Position numbers and translations under genes: made by a program. 64,000 nucleotides of DNA from Flavobacterium suaedae (lineage in GTDB: Bacteria > Bacteroidota > Bacteroidia > Flavobacteriales > Flavobacteriaceae). This document shows, piece after piece, positions 42,233-50,285 of the stretch (positions within the stretch are counted from its first letter, which is position 1; every line of letters begins with the position of its first letter). The stretch spans positions 62,001 to 126,000 of the forward strand of contig NZ_BMJE01000005.1 of NCBI RefSeq assembly GCF_014642915.1, given 5' to 3'. The notes below the pieces were generated by a model. That model was given only the letters and a program-made list of their open reading frames with translations, was not told the DNA's origin and did not search any database.

Positions 42233-43729
42233 ATGTTACAGGCAGAAAGCACAACTACTAAAAGCAGTTTGGAACAATATTTCGATAAATTTCGTAAAAA
42301 CATTATTGGCATAAACCAAGAGTTTGAATCACCATACGGAACAAAGAAAATGGTATATACCGACTGGACTGCCAGCGGAAGGCTTTATCGCCCTATAGAG
42401 GAAAAAATAATTAATGAGTTTGGTCCGTTTGTAGCCAATACACATACCGAAACTACCGTTTCGGGTACTGCTATGACAAATGCTTACCATGAAGCAAGAC
42501 ATATAATTAAAGACCATGTTAATGCCAATGCTGATGATATACTAATTACAGACGGTACAGGTATGACAGGGGTTATTAATAAATTTCAGCGTATTTTAGG
42601 ACTTAAAGTACCTGAGAATTTAAGAGAGTATACTAAAGTACCGGACGAAAAAAAGCCTGTAGTATTTGTAACCCACATGGAGCACCACTCTAACCAAACA
42701 TCGTGGTTAGAAACAATAGCCAAAGTGGTAGTAATACCCGCATGCGAGCAGGGTCTTATATGCATGGAAAGTTTTAAAAAGCTACTTGAAGAGCATAAAA
42801 ACCATACACTTAAAATAGCTTCGGTTACAGGTTGCTCTAACGTAACAGGCATAAAAACACCTTATCATGATATTGCAAAACTGGTACACCGCTATAACGG
42901 GGTTTGCTTTGTAGACTTTGCTTGTTCTGCGCCGTATGTAAGCATTGATATGCACCCTGAAGACGAAGAGGCTGCCCTTGATGCTATATTTTTCTCTCCG
43001 CATAAGTTTTTAGGAGGTCCCGGTACATCAGGAGTAATGGTGTTTAATAAAAAACTTTATAAAAACATGATACCTGATCACCCGGGTGGTGGTACAGTAA
43101 GCTGGACTAACCCTTGGGGCGAGCATAAGTACTTAGATAATATAGAAGAACGTGAAGATGGCGGAACTCCCGGCTTTTTACAAGTAATTAAAACAGCATT
43201 AGCTGTAAAGCTAAAAGAGCAAATGGGTGTTGAAAATATGCTTAAGCGTGAGGAAGAAATTATAGAATATATTTTCGCTGAATTAGGTAATGTTGATAAT
43301 ATTAATATTTTAGCACCACAGCACCAAAACAGATTAGGGGTAATATCTTTCTTTATAGATAGCTTACACTTCAACTTAGGGGTTAAAATACTAAATGATA
43401 GATTTGGTATACAAACTCGTGGCGGTTGTAGTTGTGCCGGTACTTACGGGCATTACTTACTGCACGTTGATGAAGAAAAATCGCACTACCTTACCAATAA
43501 AATTACTGAAGGTGATTTAATACAAAAACCTGGTTGGATTCGTATGTCTATACACCCAACTACTACAGATGAAGAGGTAAAGTATGTATGCGAAAGTATA
43601 AAAGCACTTGCAGCTAACCACGAAGAGTGGGCGGAAGAGTATGACTATATAAGAGCTTCAAACGAGTTTGTACACAAAAACGATGGCCGTAAAGAAACTG
43701 AAATGGCTAAAAGTTGGTTTACGCTTTAG
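42233..43729 (+). CDS. Class V aminotransferase / cysteine desulfurase-like PLP enzyme
   Basis: 498 residues, longer than typical SufS (about 405). Fold type I motifs are visible: TDWTASGRLYRPIEEKI, TGTGMTGVINKFQRIL, HMEHHSNQTSWLE, ASVTGCSNVTGIKTPY, CFVDFACSAPYVSIDMHP, the PLP lysine in FFSPHKFLGGPGTSG, and RGGCSCAGTYGH, where a Cys pair sits near the usual catalytic-loop region. It may be a desulfurase, a selenocysteine lyase relative or another class V enzyme; the sequence alone does not settle this. No suf genes lie nearby. Its end overlaps the convergent acyltransferase gene by 11 nt. Confidence 0.82.
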   Translation: MLQAESTTTKSSLEQYFDKFRKNIIGINQEFESPYGTKKMVYTDWTASGRLYRPIEEKIINEFGPFVANTHTETTVSGTAMTNAYHEARHIIKDHVNANADDILITDGTGMTGVINKFQRILGLKVPENLREYTKVPDEKKPVVFVTHMEHHSNQTSWLETIAKVVVIPACEQGLICMESFKKLLEEHKNHTLKIASVTGCSNVTGIKTPYHDIAKLVHRYNGVCFVDFACSAPYVSIDMHPEDEEAALDAIFFSPHKFLGGPGTSGVMVFNKKLYKNMIPDHPGGGTVSWTNPWGEHKYLDNIEEREDGGTPGFLQVIKTALAVKLKEQMGVENMLKREEEIIEYIFAELGNVDNINILAPQHQNRLGVISFFIDSLHFNLGVKILNDRFGIQTRGGCSCAGTYGHYLLHVDEEKSHYLTNKITEGDLIQKPGWIRMSIHPTTTDEEVKYVCESIKALAANHEEWAEEYDYIRASNEFVHKNDGRKETEMAKSWFTL

Positions 43730-44612
43730 GTTTAGGAGCTTTCCCGCGATGTTTAAAGCGTTTGTGCGTCCATAAGTAATATTCAGGAGCTTCCAGTATC
43801 TGCTTTTCCATTAACCGTAAAAACTCATCAGTAATTTCAAAGTTAGGTACATCTTTAGGAGTTTGCGGGTAGGGTATAAATTCAGCTTTATAATAGCCTC
43901 GTTTTATTTTACTGCCTTTTACAAACATTACATTCATATCAAGTTTTTTGGCTAATAGCTCAGCACCCACATGCACAGGTACTTCTACACCAAAAACTTC
44001 TGTCCAGTATACTGCATTTTTTAATTTTGGCGACTGGTCACTTAAAAAACCGTAATACCCTAATACACCATCACGCTGGTTTTGTCTCATTGTGGGGATA
44101 GTGCTACGGGTATCAATAAGTTCAGCATCAAATTTGCCTCTTATTTTGCGTACCAGTTTATCAAAATATTTATTCCTTATCTTTTTATAAATACCAAACC
44201 CTTTGTGTGTAGTAAGGTATTTGTTCATTACAAGTAACCATTCATAGCTTGCATAGTGTGCACAAATTAGTGCTATACTTTTGCCTTTATCTTCATATTC
44301 TTTTACCACTTCTATATTTTCGAAAACAAACCTTTTCTTCATTTCTTTTTCAGAAATGGTCATGGTCTTTATCATTTCAAATAAAGTGTCACAAAAGTGA
44401 TGGTAAAATTTCTTTTCTATCTTTTTTCTTTCAGCGTCGTTAAGGTGAGGTAATGCCAGTTGAAGATTTTCCCGTACTGTTTTCTTTCGGTACCCTACTA
44501 TATAATAGGTTATCACGTATAGTATATCCGATAAAAAATATAGTATGGGAAAGGGTAGTATAGAGATTAAGTAAAGAAGGGGATATAGTAATATATACGC
44601 GATTAATTGCAT
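43719..44612 (-). CDS. Lipid A acyltransferase family protein (LpxL/HtrB-like)
   Basis: 297 residues. N-terminal membrane anchor (LYPLLYLISILPFPILYFLSDILYVITYYIVGY), then the lysophospholipid acyltransferase-type domain with HX4E (HYASYE, near 120), FGIYKKIRNKYFDKLVRKIRGKFDAELI, YGFLSDQSPK and the C-terminal YYLWTHKRFKHR typical of LpxL. It would add a secondary acyl chain to lipid A, or acylate an amino lipid as some Bacteroidota homologues do. A TATATTTG -7 element lies at 44634-44641. Confidence 0.88.
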   Translation of the reverse strand: MQLIAYILLYPLLYLISILPFPILYFLSDILYVITYYIVGYRKKTVRENLQLALPHLNDAERKKIEKKFYHHFCDTLFEMIKTMTISEKEMKKRFVFENIEVVKEYEDKGKSIALICAHYASYEWLLVMNKYLTTHKGFGIYKKIRNKYFDKLVRKIRGKFDAELIDTRSTIPTMRQNQRDGVLGYYGFLSDQSPKLKNAVYWTEVFGVEVPVHVGAELLAKKLDMNVMFVKGSKIKRGYYKAEFIPYPQTPKDVPNFEITDEFLRLMEKQILEAPEYYLWTHKRFKHRGKAPKPKA

Positions 44613-44633
44613 TTCTTTTTTTGCAAATATACT

Positions 44634-44641
44634 TTTTATTA
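44634..44641 (-). promoter_or_regulatory. -7 element of the acyltransferase gene (TATATTTG)
   Basis: TANNTTTG match on the minus strand, 21 nt before the ATG at 44612. Confidence 0.45.
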
Positions 44642-44718
44642 TTTATTAAGTTTTTGTTATGAGTTTTCTTTCTTAAAATACCTGAACAATAGTTATTTTT
44701 ACAGAAAAATACTATTTA

Positions 44719-45372
44719 ATGGGAAGTTTAGATATACCTATTTCTTTATTACTAATTATTATTGCTAATTCTATTGTAAGCTATAAGGGCTTTAACGACC
44801 GACTGTTTTTTCATAAATATGAATTTCATGTAGGTAGTGTTAGGGCAGGGCAGCAGTACAGAATGTTTACCAGTGCATTTTTACATGCCGATCCAATTCA
44901 CCTGATATTTAATATGCTTACGCTGTACTTTTTTGCTCCAATAGTAATAAACGAATTGGGGGTGTTTCCTTTTTTACTCGTTTACTTCGGTAGTTTGGTG
45001 GCGGGTAGTCTTTTAACTTTATATTTTCATAAAGATGAATATTACTACAGAGCAATAGGCGCTTCGGGTGCAGTAGTAGGGGTATTATATTCAGCTATAT
45101 TATTTGATCCTGACAGAAAACTTTATTTATTTTTTGCACTCCCAATACCTGCTTACCTCTTTGGTATAGGCTATTTATTATACTCTATATATGGCATGCG
45201 GGCAAAAACTGATAATATAGGGCATACAGCACACTTTGGTGGTGCTATAGCAGGTTACCTTATTACATTAGCACAAGCACCGTATATGTTACAAACCAAT
45301 ACGCTAATGGTAATATTACTTGCTATACCTATTGTAATATTATTTGTGTTGGAACGCTTCAAGAAAATGTAA
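44719..45372 (+). CDS. Rhomboid-family intramembrane serine protease
   Basis: 217 residues with about six transmembrane segments. The catalytic Ser116 lies in GASGAVVG and the catalytic His172 in HTAHFGGAIAGY; the HLIFN motif (61-65) supplies the oxyanion His/Asn. This is a compact, complete rhomboid that cleaves within membrane segments of substrates. It is 52 nt before the SIMPL gene, with which it might share a transcript. Confidence 0.92.
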   Translation: MGSLDIPISLLLIIIANSIVSYKGFNDRLFFHKYEFHVGSVRAGQQYRMFTSAFLHADPIHLIFNMLTLYFFAPIVINELGVFPFLLVYFGSLVAGSLLTLYFHKDEYYYRAIGASGAVVGVLYSAILFDPDRKLYLFFALPIPAYLFGIGYLLYSIYGMRAKTDNIGHTAHFGGAIAGYLITLAQAPYMLQTNTLMVILLAIPIVILFVLERFKKM

Positions 45373-45424
45373 ATAAAAACTGGCATATATTTTGAATTAT
45401 TAGAGAAAAAACCAATAAATAAAA

Positions 45425-46132
45425 TTGACTATGAAAAAAATTGTATTGACACTATTAGTACTAACAGCAGCTGTTACTACTACACAAGCTCAGGTGGAGG
45501 ACACATTTCCACAGATAAGTGTATCAGGAGAAGGAACTGTAAAAGTTACGCCTGATGAAGCGGTAATAACGATTGGTGTAGTAAATACGGGAAAAGAAGC
45601 TGATGAAGTTAAAAAGAGTAATGATGAAACAGTAGACCGTGTAATGAAGTTTCTGAAAAAATCTAAGATAGATAAGAAGGACTACCAAACACAACGGGTG
45701 TACCTGAACAGAAATTTTAATTATAAAAAGCAGGATTATTACTATAATGCTACCCAAACTATAACCATACATTTAAGAGACCTTTCTATGTATGATAAGT
45801 TAATTGTTGGCTTAACCAATGCCGGTATTAACCAAATACAAGGGGTGGATTTTAAATCTTCTAAACAGGAGCAGTACGAAAGCGAAGCAAGAGTTAAAGC
45901 GGTAGCTGATGCTAAGAAAAAAGCAGAGGATTATGCAGGAGCTTTAGGTTTGAAAATAGGATATGCAAGAGTGGTGACTGATAATACACGTGCAAACTAC
46001 CCCTCGCCAATGTATGCTATGGAAATGAAATCTATGGCTATGGACGGTGGTTCAGGACAGGAAACACTTGCTGTAGGTGAAATAGAAATTAAAGCAAATG
46101 TTAGTATTACATTTGAAGTGACAGGAAAATAA
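45425..46132 (+). CDS. SIMPL-domain periplasmic protein
   Basis: 235 residues. The first ATG gives MTMKKIVL; the ATG two codons later is equally good. Signal peptide ending TTTQAQ. SIMPL (DUF541) pattern: ISVSGEGTVKVTPDEAVITIGVVNTGKEADEVKKSNDE, QRVYLNRNF, VDFKSSKQEQYESEARVKAVADAKKKAEDYAGALGLKIG. Members (YggE, BP26) form ring oligomers, and YggE is linked to oxidative-stress tolerance. That fits the peroxide genes that follow, but a terminator separates them. Confidence 0.9.
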   Translation: MTMKKIVLTLLVLTAAVTTTQAQVEDTFPQISVSGEGTVKVTPDEAVITIGVVNTGKEADEVKKSNDETVDRVMKFLKKSKIDKKDYQTQRVYLNRNFNYKKQDYYYNATQTITIHLRDLSMYDKLIVGLTNAGINQIQGVDFKSSKQEQYESEARVKAVADAKKKAEDYAGALGLKIGYARVVTDNTRANYPSPMYAMEMKSMAMDGGSGQETLAVGEIEIKANVSITFEVTGK

Positions 46133-46152
46133 AATTCTTTATTTATTATATA

Positions 46153-46184
46153 AAAATAGTCGAACAGATGTGTTCGGCTATTTT
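46153..46184 (+). terminator. Terminator after the SIMPL gene
   Basis: Arms AAAATAGTCGAACA and TGTTCGGCTATTTT pair over 14 bp with one wobble and a 4-nt loop. Confidence 0.8.
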
Positions 46185-46233
46185 GTTTTATATAATTAAC
46201 ATTTCGTTATAGGCTTTAAGCAATTGTTTTTAT

Positions 46234-46241
46234 TAAATTTG
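46234..46241 (+). promoter_or_regulatory. -7 element of ohr (TAAATTTG)
   Basis: TANNTTTG match 38 nt before the ohr ATG, directly before the operator-like palindrome. Confidence 0.5.
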
Positions 46242-46242
46242 T

Positions 46243-46254
46243 ATCGTACACGAT
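46243..46254. promoter_or_regulatory. Candidate OhrR operator ATCGT-AC-ACGAT
   Basis: 5-bp perfect inverted repeat with a 2-nt spacer immediately after the -7 element, where a MarR-type repressor would block transcription. ohrR is encoded two genes downstream. The pairing of regulator and site is inferred. Confidence 0.5.
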
Positions 46255-46279
46255 TTAAATATAAAATAATTGAAAAAAT

Positions 46280-46696
46280 ATGAAAACACTTTATCAAACA
46301 TCAGCAACAGTTACAGGAGGAAGAAACGGGCATGTAAAAAGCCATGACGGTGTATTAGACGTGAAAGTACGTATACCTAAAGAAATGGGAGGAGAAGGAG
46401 GAGCTACAAACCCTGAGCAACTTTTTGCAGCAGGTTATGCAGCTTGCTTTGACAGTGCTTTAAACCTTATTATAAATAAAGAAAAAGTAGAAACAACATC
46501 TTCTTCGGAAGTTACCGCAACAGTTGCTATAGGTCCTAATGATGATGGCGGATACCAATTAGCCGTAAAGCTTACAGCTAAAATTCCGGGAGTTGAAAAA
46601 GAAAAAGCACAAGAACTTATTGAAAAAGCACACGCTGTCTGTCCGTATTCTAATGCTACACGCGGTAATATAGAGGTAGAACTGGAAATACAGTAA
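46280..46696 (+). CDS. ohr: Organic hydroperoxide resistance protein (Ohr/OsmC family)
   Basis: 138 residues, typical Ohr size. The two redox-active cysteines are Cys56 in YAACFDSAL and Cys121 in AHAVCPYSNATRGN, the exact Ohr arrangement, with the family opening TLYQTSATVTGGRNGHVKSHDG. It reduces organic hydroperoxides in the cytoplasm with lipoylated partners. It is followed by a glutathione peroxidase and an OhrR regulator; an operator-like repeat overlaps its promoter region. Confidence 0.95.
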   Translation: MKTLYQTSATVTGGRNGHVKSHDGVLDVKVRIPKEMGGEGGATNPEQLFAAGYAACFDSALNLIINKEKVETTSSSEVTATVAIGPNDDGGYQLAVKLTAKIPGVEKEKAQELIEKAHAVCPYSNATRGNIEVELEIQ

Positions 46697-46770
46697 ATTT
46701 TAATTCATAAATAATCTATAATTCTGTTCTCTTAGTGTTATACGTTATTTAACTTTATAAAAAACAGCAA

Positions 46771-47256
46771 ATGGCAGCCAATAACAGTTTTTATCACTTA
46801 ACAGCTAAAACTCCTAAAGGCGATACAATAGCCATGGGAGATTTTAAAGATAAAGTAGTACTTATAGTAAATACAGCTACTAAATGTGGATTATCATCAC
46901 AGTTTGAGGGATTAGAGGCCCTGCACCAAAAATATAGAGATAAAGGTTTAATAGTGTTAAGCTTTCCCTGTAATCAGTTTGGCAATCAGGAACCGGAAAC
47001 TAATGATACACTGGAAAAGGCTTGCCAGATAAATTACGGTGTTACTTTTCAGCTAACAGAAAAATGTGATGTTAACGGAAGCGATACACACCCTGTGTTT
47101 AAATATTTAAAGAAAGAGCTGGGCGGTTTGTTGGGAAGTAAGATAAAATGGAATTTTACTAAGTTTTTAATAGATAAAAACGGGAAGCCTTATAAACGAT
47201 TCTCACCTATAACCAAACCTGATGCAATAGAAAAGCATATAAATAAGTTATTATAA
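46771..47256 (+). CDS. Glutathione peroxidase family protein (Cys-type, probably thioredoxin-dependent)
   Basis: 161 residues. GPx motifs: NTATKCGLSSQFEGLEAL with catalytic Cys39, FPCNQFGNQEP with the Gln and a second Cys, and IKWNFTKFLIDKNG with the Trp and Asn. It uses Cys rather than selenocysteine and is monomer-sized; such bacterial enzymes normally use thioredoxin. It lies 74 nt after ohr and 33 nt before ohrR, likely in one peroxide-defence transcript. Confidence 0.94.
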   Translation: MAANNSFYHLTAKTPKGDTIAMGDFKDKVVLIVNTATKCGLSSQFEGLEALHQKYRDKGLIVLSFPCNQFGNQEPETNDTLEKACQINYGVTFQLTEKCDVNGSDTHPVFKYLKKELGGLLGSKIKWNFTKFLIDKNGKPYKRFSPITKPDAIEKHINKLL

Positions 47257-47289
47257 GATACACACTTTACCTTTTCGCACTTTACTCAT

Positions 47290-47721
47290 ATGGAAAAAGA
47301 AATAGATCCTTTAAAACTTGAAAACCAAATATGTTTTCCTTTATATACTGCCTCCAGACTTTTAACGCAGTGCTACCAGCCTATGCTTAAAAAGTTTGGT
47401 ATAACATATCCGCAGTATTTAGTTTTATTGGTTTTATGGGAAAAAGACAGTGTTAATTTAAGTTATATAGCAGAAAAGTTGTTTTTACAATCTAACACCT
47501 TAACACCTTTGTTAAAAAGGATGGAGGAGCAGGATTTAGTAAAGAGAGTCCGTTCTCATACAGATGAAAGAAGTATTGTAATTACACTTACAGAAAAGGG
47601 AAGAGAAATGAGGCAAGAAGCTGAACAAATACCGGCTTATATGGCAGAGCAGCTCCCTATAACCAAAGAAGAAGCTATGCAGATGTACAATACCCTTTAT
47701 AAGATGATTGAAGGGCTTTAA
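47290..47721 (+). CDS. ohrR: MarR-family peroxide regulator (OhrR-like)
   Basis: 143 residues. N-terminal KLENQICFPLYTASRLLTQ carries Cys15, the same position as the peroxide-sensing Cys of Bacillus OhrR, followed by a MarR winged helix (YLVLLVLWEKDSVNLSYIAEKLFLQSNTLTPLLKRMEEQDLVKRVRSHTDERSIVITLTEKG). A second Cys29 in LLTQCYQPM could form the disulfide partner. It should repress ohr and glutathione peroxidase genes until the Cys is oxidised. Confidence 0.9.
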   Translation: MEKEIDPLKLENQICFPLYTASRLLTQCYQPMLKKFGITYPQYLVLLVLWEKDSVNLSYIAEKLFLQSNTLTPLLKRMEEQDLVKRVRSHTDERSIVITLTEKGREMRQEAEQIPAYMAEQLPITKEEAMQMYNTLYKMIEGL

Positions 47722-47741
47722 TAAGCCAAACGAGTAATAAA

Positions 47742-47780
47742 AAATAAAGCCTTACATAGCAACAGTAAGGCTTTATTTTT
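47742..47780. terminator. Bidirectional terminator between ohrR and the universal stress protein gene
   Basis: Arms AAATAAAGCCTTAC and GTAAGGCTTTATTT with a 9-nt loop. Confidence 0.85.
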
Positions 47781-47789
47781 TTAACGTAT

Positions 47790-48614
47790 TTAATTTTTTA
47801 TAGGTATAGAAAGTAATGGTATACTTAAACCCGATGCCATTATACGGGTTTTACTTCTGTGCACTATAGACTCCCAAAAACCATATTCTCTGGGCGCCAT
47901 AATAAGTAAGTTAGCATTAAAGTTTTTTATTTCTTTTCTTATTTCTTCAATCACAGCGTTAGATTCTACATTTTTATAATAATAATTAATTCCCTCAAGA
48001 TGCTCATCAATTGTATTTTCTGCAAGAGAATCAGAATTTTTTTCGCTTAGTTGATTTACTTTTTCATCAACACTAAAAATTTCAATTTCACTGTTTAAAT
48101 AATGTGCAATATCCTTTACTTTTTCAATAACATGCTGAGGTATTTCCTGAGGCTTATCGCAGGCAAAAAGTATTTTCTTTAAAGTATTAAACTTAGCTTC
48201 CAAAGGAACGGCAAGAATAGGTACATCAAGTATTTTAATTGCAGATGTAGTGGTGTTGCCTATAAGGTCTTGTTCAAGGCTTTTATCAACCATTCCCATC
48301 ACAATCATAGCAGGATTATATTTTTCAGTTAGAGCTATCAGCTCATCTTCTATATACGCTAAAGAACTTTCAGAGATAACCTCTACCTTGTATTTCTCAG
48401 ACAGTTCATTGGCTTTATTTTTTAATCGTTCCAGGTTTTTATTAAAGAGTTCTTCAAAGTTTTGTGCAGAAAGGTGTGCGTTAGATGCGTGTACGGGGTA
48501 TGAAAAAGCATTGAACATTATAAGCTGTGCATTACAAACATCCGCATACGCAGCAGCATACTCTACAGCATTCTCAGCAATCTCACTGAAATCAGTAGTA
48601 GCAATAATTGTCAT
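47790..48614 (-). CDS. Universal stress protein with two USP domains
   Basis: 274 residues. First domain (1-140) opens TIIATTDFSEIAENAVEYAAAYADV and contains MIVMGMVDKSLEQDLIGNTTTSAI, a near-complete G-2x-G-9x-G(S/T) nucleotide loop. The second (about 147-274) opens KKILFACDKPQEIPQHVIEKV and ends LLIMAPREYGFWESIVHRSKTRIMASGLSIPLL, with a degenerate loop. Tandem UspA proteins of this size are common in flavobacteria and are linked to starvation and redox stress. It is a single gene with its own terminator. Confidence 0.9.
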   Translation of the reverse strand: MTIIATTDFSEIAENAVEYAAAYADVCNAQLIMFNAFSYPVHASNAHLSAQNFEELFNKNLERLKNKANELSEKYKVEVISESSLAYIEDELIALTEKYNPAMIVMGMVDKSLEQDLIGNTTTSAIKILDVPILAVPLEAKFNTLKKILFACDKPQEIPQHVIEKVKDIAHYLNSEIEIFSVDEKVNQLSEKNSDSLAENTIDEHLEGINYYYKNVESNAVIEEIRKEIKNFNANLLIMAPREYGFWESIVHRSKTRIMASGLSIPLLSIPIKN

Positions 48615-48738
48615 TCTAATATATTTTATTGGTTATAAAGATGTAGTATAAATTTACAAAATAACCAGGTACTGTTTGGTGCTTACTATGTTAATATTGA
48701 ATAGTATATAGTTTATAAAATAATAGTAGTAGCAATAA

Positions 48739-48768
48739 AAAAAGCCCGATATAACTATCGAGCTTTTT
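48739..48768 (-). terminator. Terminator after tRNA-Tyr
   Basis: AAAAAGC-CGATA paired with TATCG-GCTTTTT around a TAAC loop with one internal mismatch; it starts 2 nt after the encoded CCA. Confidence 0.8.
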
Positions 48769-48769
48769 G

Positions 48770-48855
48770 TGGTGGGGAGAGCAGGATTCGAACCTGCGAA
48801 GGTGAAAACCAGCAGATTTACAGTCTGCCCTCGTTGGCCGCTTGAGTATCTCCCC
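48770..48855 (-). tRNA. tRNA-Tyr (anticodon GTA)
   Basis: 86 nt including an encoded CCA. Acceptor GGGGAGA/TCTCCCC, anticodon loop CTGTAAA with GTA, the long variable arm of a class II tRNA, and T-arm GCAGGTTCGAATCCTGC. The gene stands alone with its own promoter and terminator. Confidence 0.97.
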
Positions 48856-48895
48856 AAACCTTTATAAAACACATCCATTTTGCTGAATGCGGTTG

Positions 48896-48926
48896 CAAAT
48901 ATACTGTTGTTTTTTTACTAAACAAA
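48896..48926 (-). promoter_or_regulatory. Promoter of tRNA-Tyr (TTTG-N19-TATATTTG)
   Basis: On the minus strand TTTG (48923-48926) is followed by 19 nt and TATATTTG (48896-48903), 40 nt before the mature 5' end. Both boxes and spacing fit the Bacteroidota consensus. Confidence 0.75.
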
Positions 48927-48982
48927 TAATATTTACAGCATTTTTTTACTTATATATTTAACCTGTTGTGTGTGAAATAAAT

Positions 48983-49010
48983 AAAAAAATCTCCTACAGG
49001 AGATTTTTTT
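48983..49010 (-). terminator. Terminator after the TlpA-like gene
   Basis: AAAAAAATCTCCT and AGGAGATTTTTTT around a 2-nt loop. Confidence 0.85.
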
Positions 49011-49036
49011 ATTTTAAGTATATGTAAAAGGTGTTT

Positions 49037-50194
49037 TTACTTATTAAGTAGCTCTTTTACCTTTGCTTTTAGTTCTTCACCTCTTAGGTTTTTAGCAACT
49101 ATAGTACCGTTTTCATCCAATACAAAAGTAGCAGGAATGCTTCTTACGCCATATTGTGCTGCAATAGGATCTTCCCAATGCTTAAGGTGAGAAATATGCG
49201 TCCATGTAAGGTTATCATCAGCAATAGCTTTTTTCCATGCCTCAGCATTTTTATCTAAAGATACTCCTATAATGTTAAGTCCTTTATCATGTAACTCATT
49301 ATACATAGCTACTACATTAGGGTTTTCTTTACGGCATGGTCCACACCATGAAGCCCAAAAATCAATTATAGTAACTTTACCCATAGCATCTTTAAGAGAA
49401 ACTGTTTGCCCTTCAGGGTTTGGAGCTGAAAAATCAGGGGCTACTTTACCTTCACTAACTTTTGCCTGAGCTTCTTCTGTTTCTTTCATTTTAGCTAGCA
49501 TCTCTTCAATTTCTTTTGCATCTTTAGTTTTCTTAACTTCAGCATCAAGGTTATTGTAAAGTTCTTCAACTTCAGCACGCTCTGCATTCCCTGATCCCAG
49601 TAATTGCTTTATAATAAACACATTTACATAAGCCTTTGGGTTATTTTTTACAAACTCTTTGTTTGTAGTTTCCATATCTTTAGTAAGCGCTTCATAATCT
49701 TTTTGAAGCTTATTCATTGTAGCAGTATCATTTTCCTGTCTGGCTTTCATCATAACAGATTGATTTTCTTTCTGAAAATCTCTCATTTTATTATTATTAG
49801 CCATTGTTTTAGTATAATAATCATGTAGTTTTTCATTATTGAAAGAACCACCTTGTACTGATTTATATATAGTATCAGTATTTATGTCTATTGTTATTCT
49901 ACCTCTTTCTAATATAAAGTTAGCCTTTTCCTGTGGCTTATCTTCAAATGAAATAAAGTGAAGAGAAGGTCCTGATACAGTATCTTTAAATACAAATTTA
50001 CCGTTTTCAACCACAGCAGTATCTACAGGAACAAACCCCATATAACCACCTTGTTTTTCTAAGTATACCTTTTTACCGTTATAAATAGTGTCTCCAATTG
50101 TACCTGTAACTTCGTACTCATTCTCTCCAAGTGATTTTTCACATGATACAAATGCTGTTGAAGCAGCAAATAATACAAATAATAATTTTTTCAT
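49037..50194 (-). CDS. TlpA-like thioredoxin lipoprotein with DUF4369 domain
   Basis: 385 residues. Lipobox AFVSC (Cys19) and a DUF4369 beta-domain (about 28-115; YEVTGTIGDTIYNGKKVYLEK), then a helical charged middle (120-245) and a redoxin/TlpA domain (about 248-385; VAPDFSAPNPEGQTVSLKDAMGK, WASWCGPCRKENP, YGVRSIPATFVLDENG). The CGPC active site and cis-Pro are intact. It is anchored in the periplasm or outer membrane and would reduce or exchange disulfides. A TACTTTTG -7 element lies at 50224-50231. Confidence 0.92.
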   Translation of the reverse strand: MKKLLFVLFAASTAFVSCEKSLGENEYEVTGTIGDTIYNGKKVYLEKQGGYMGFVPVDTAVVENGKFVFKDTVSGPSLHFISFEDKPQEKANFILERGRITIDINTDTIYKSVQGGSFNNEKLHDYYTKTMANNNKMRDFQKENQSVMMKARQENDTATMNKLQKDYEALTKDMETTNKEFVKNNPKAYVNVFIIKQLLGSGNAERAEVEELYNNLDAEVKKTKDAKEIEEMLAKMKETEEAQAKVSEGKVAPDFSAPNPEGQTVSLKDAMGKVTIIDFWASWCGPCRKENPNVVAMYNELHDKGLNIIGVSLDKNAEAWKKAIADDNLTWTHISHLKHWEDPIAAQYGVRSIPATFVLDENGTIVAKNLRGEELKAKVKELLNK

Positions 50195-50223
50195 ATTTTT
50201 TCTTTCAGTTGTTTACTATACTG

Positions 50224-50231
50224 CAAAAGTA
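50224..50231 (-). promoter_or_regulatory. -7 element of the TlpA-like gene (TACTTTTG)
   Basis: TANNTTTG match 29 nt before the ATG on the minus strand. Confidence 0.45.
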
Positions 50232-50285
50232 AATTAAAAAATGGCTAGTTGCAGTTTCTGCCATAAATTATATAATCTTTTAGTT

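Noticed and set aside
48250..48651. Plus-strand open frame over the universal stress protein gene
   Set aside because: Serine-rich shadow of the USP frame, without recognisable features.
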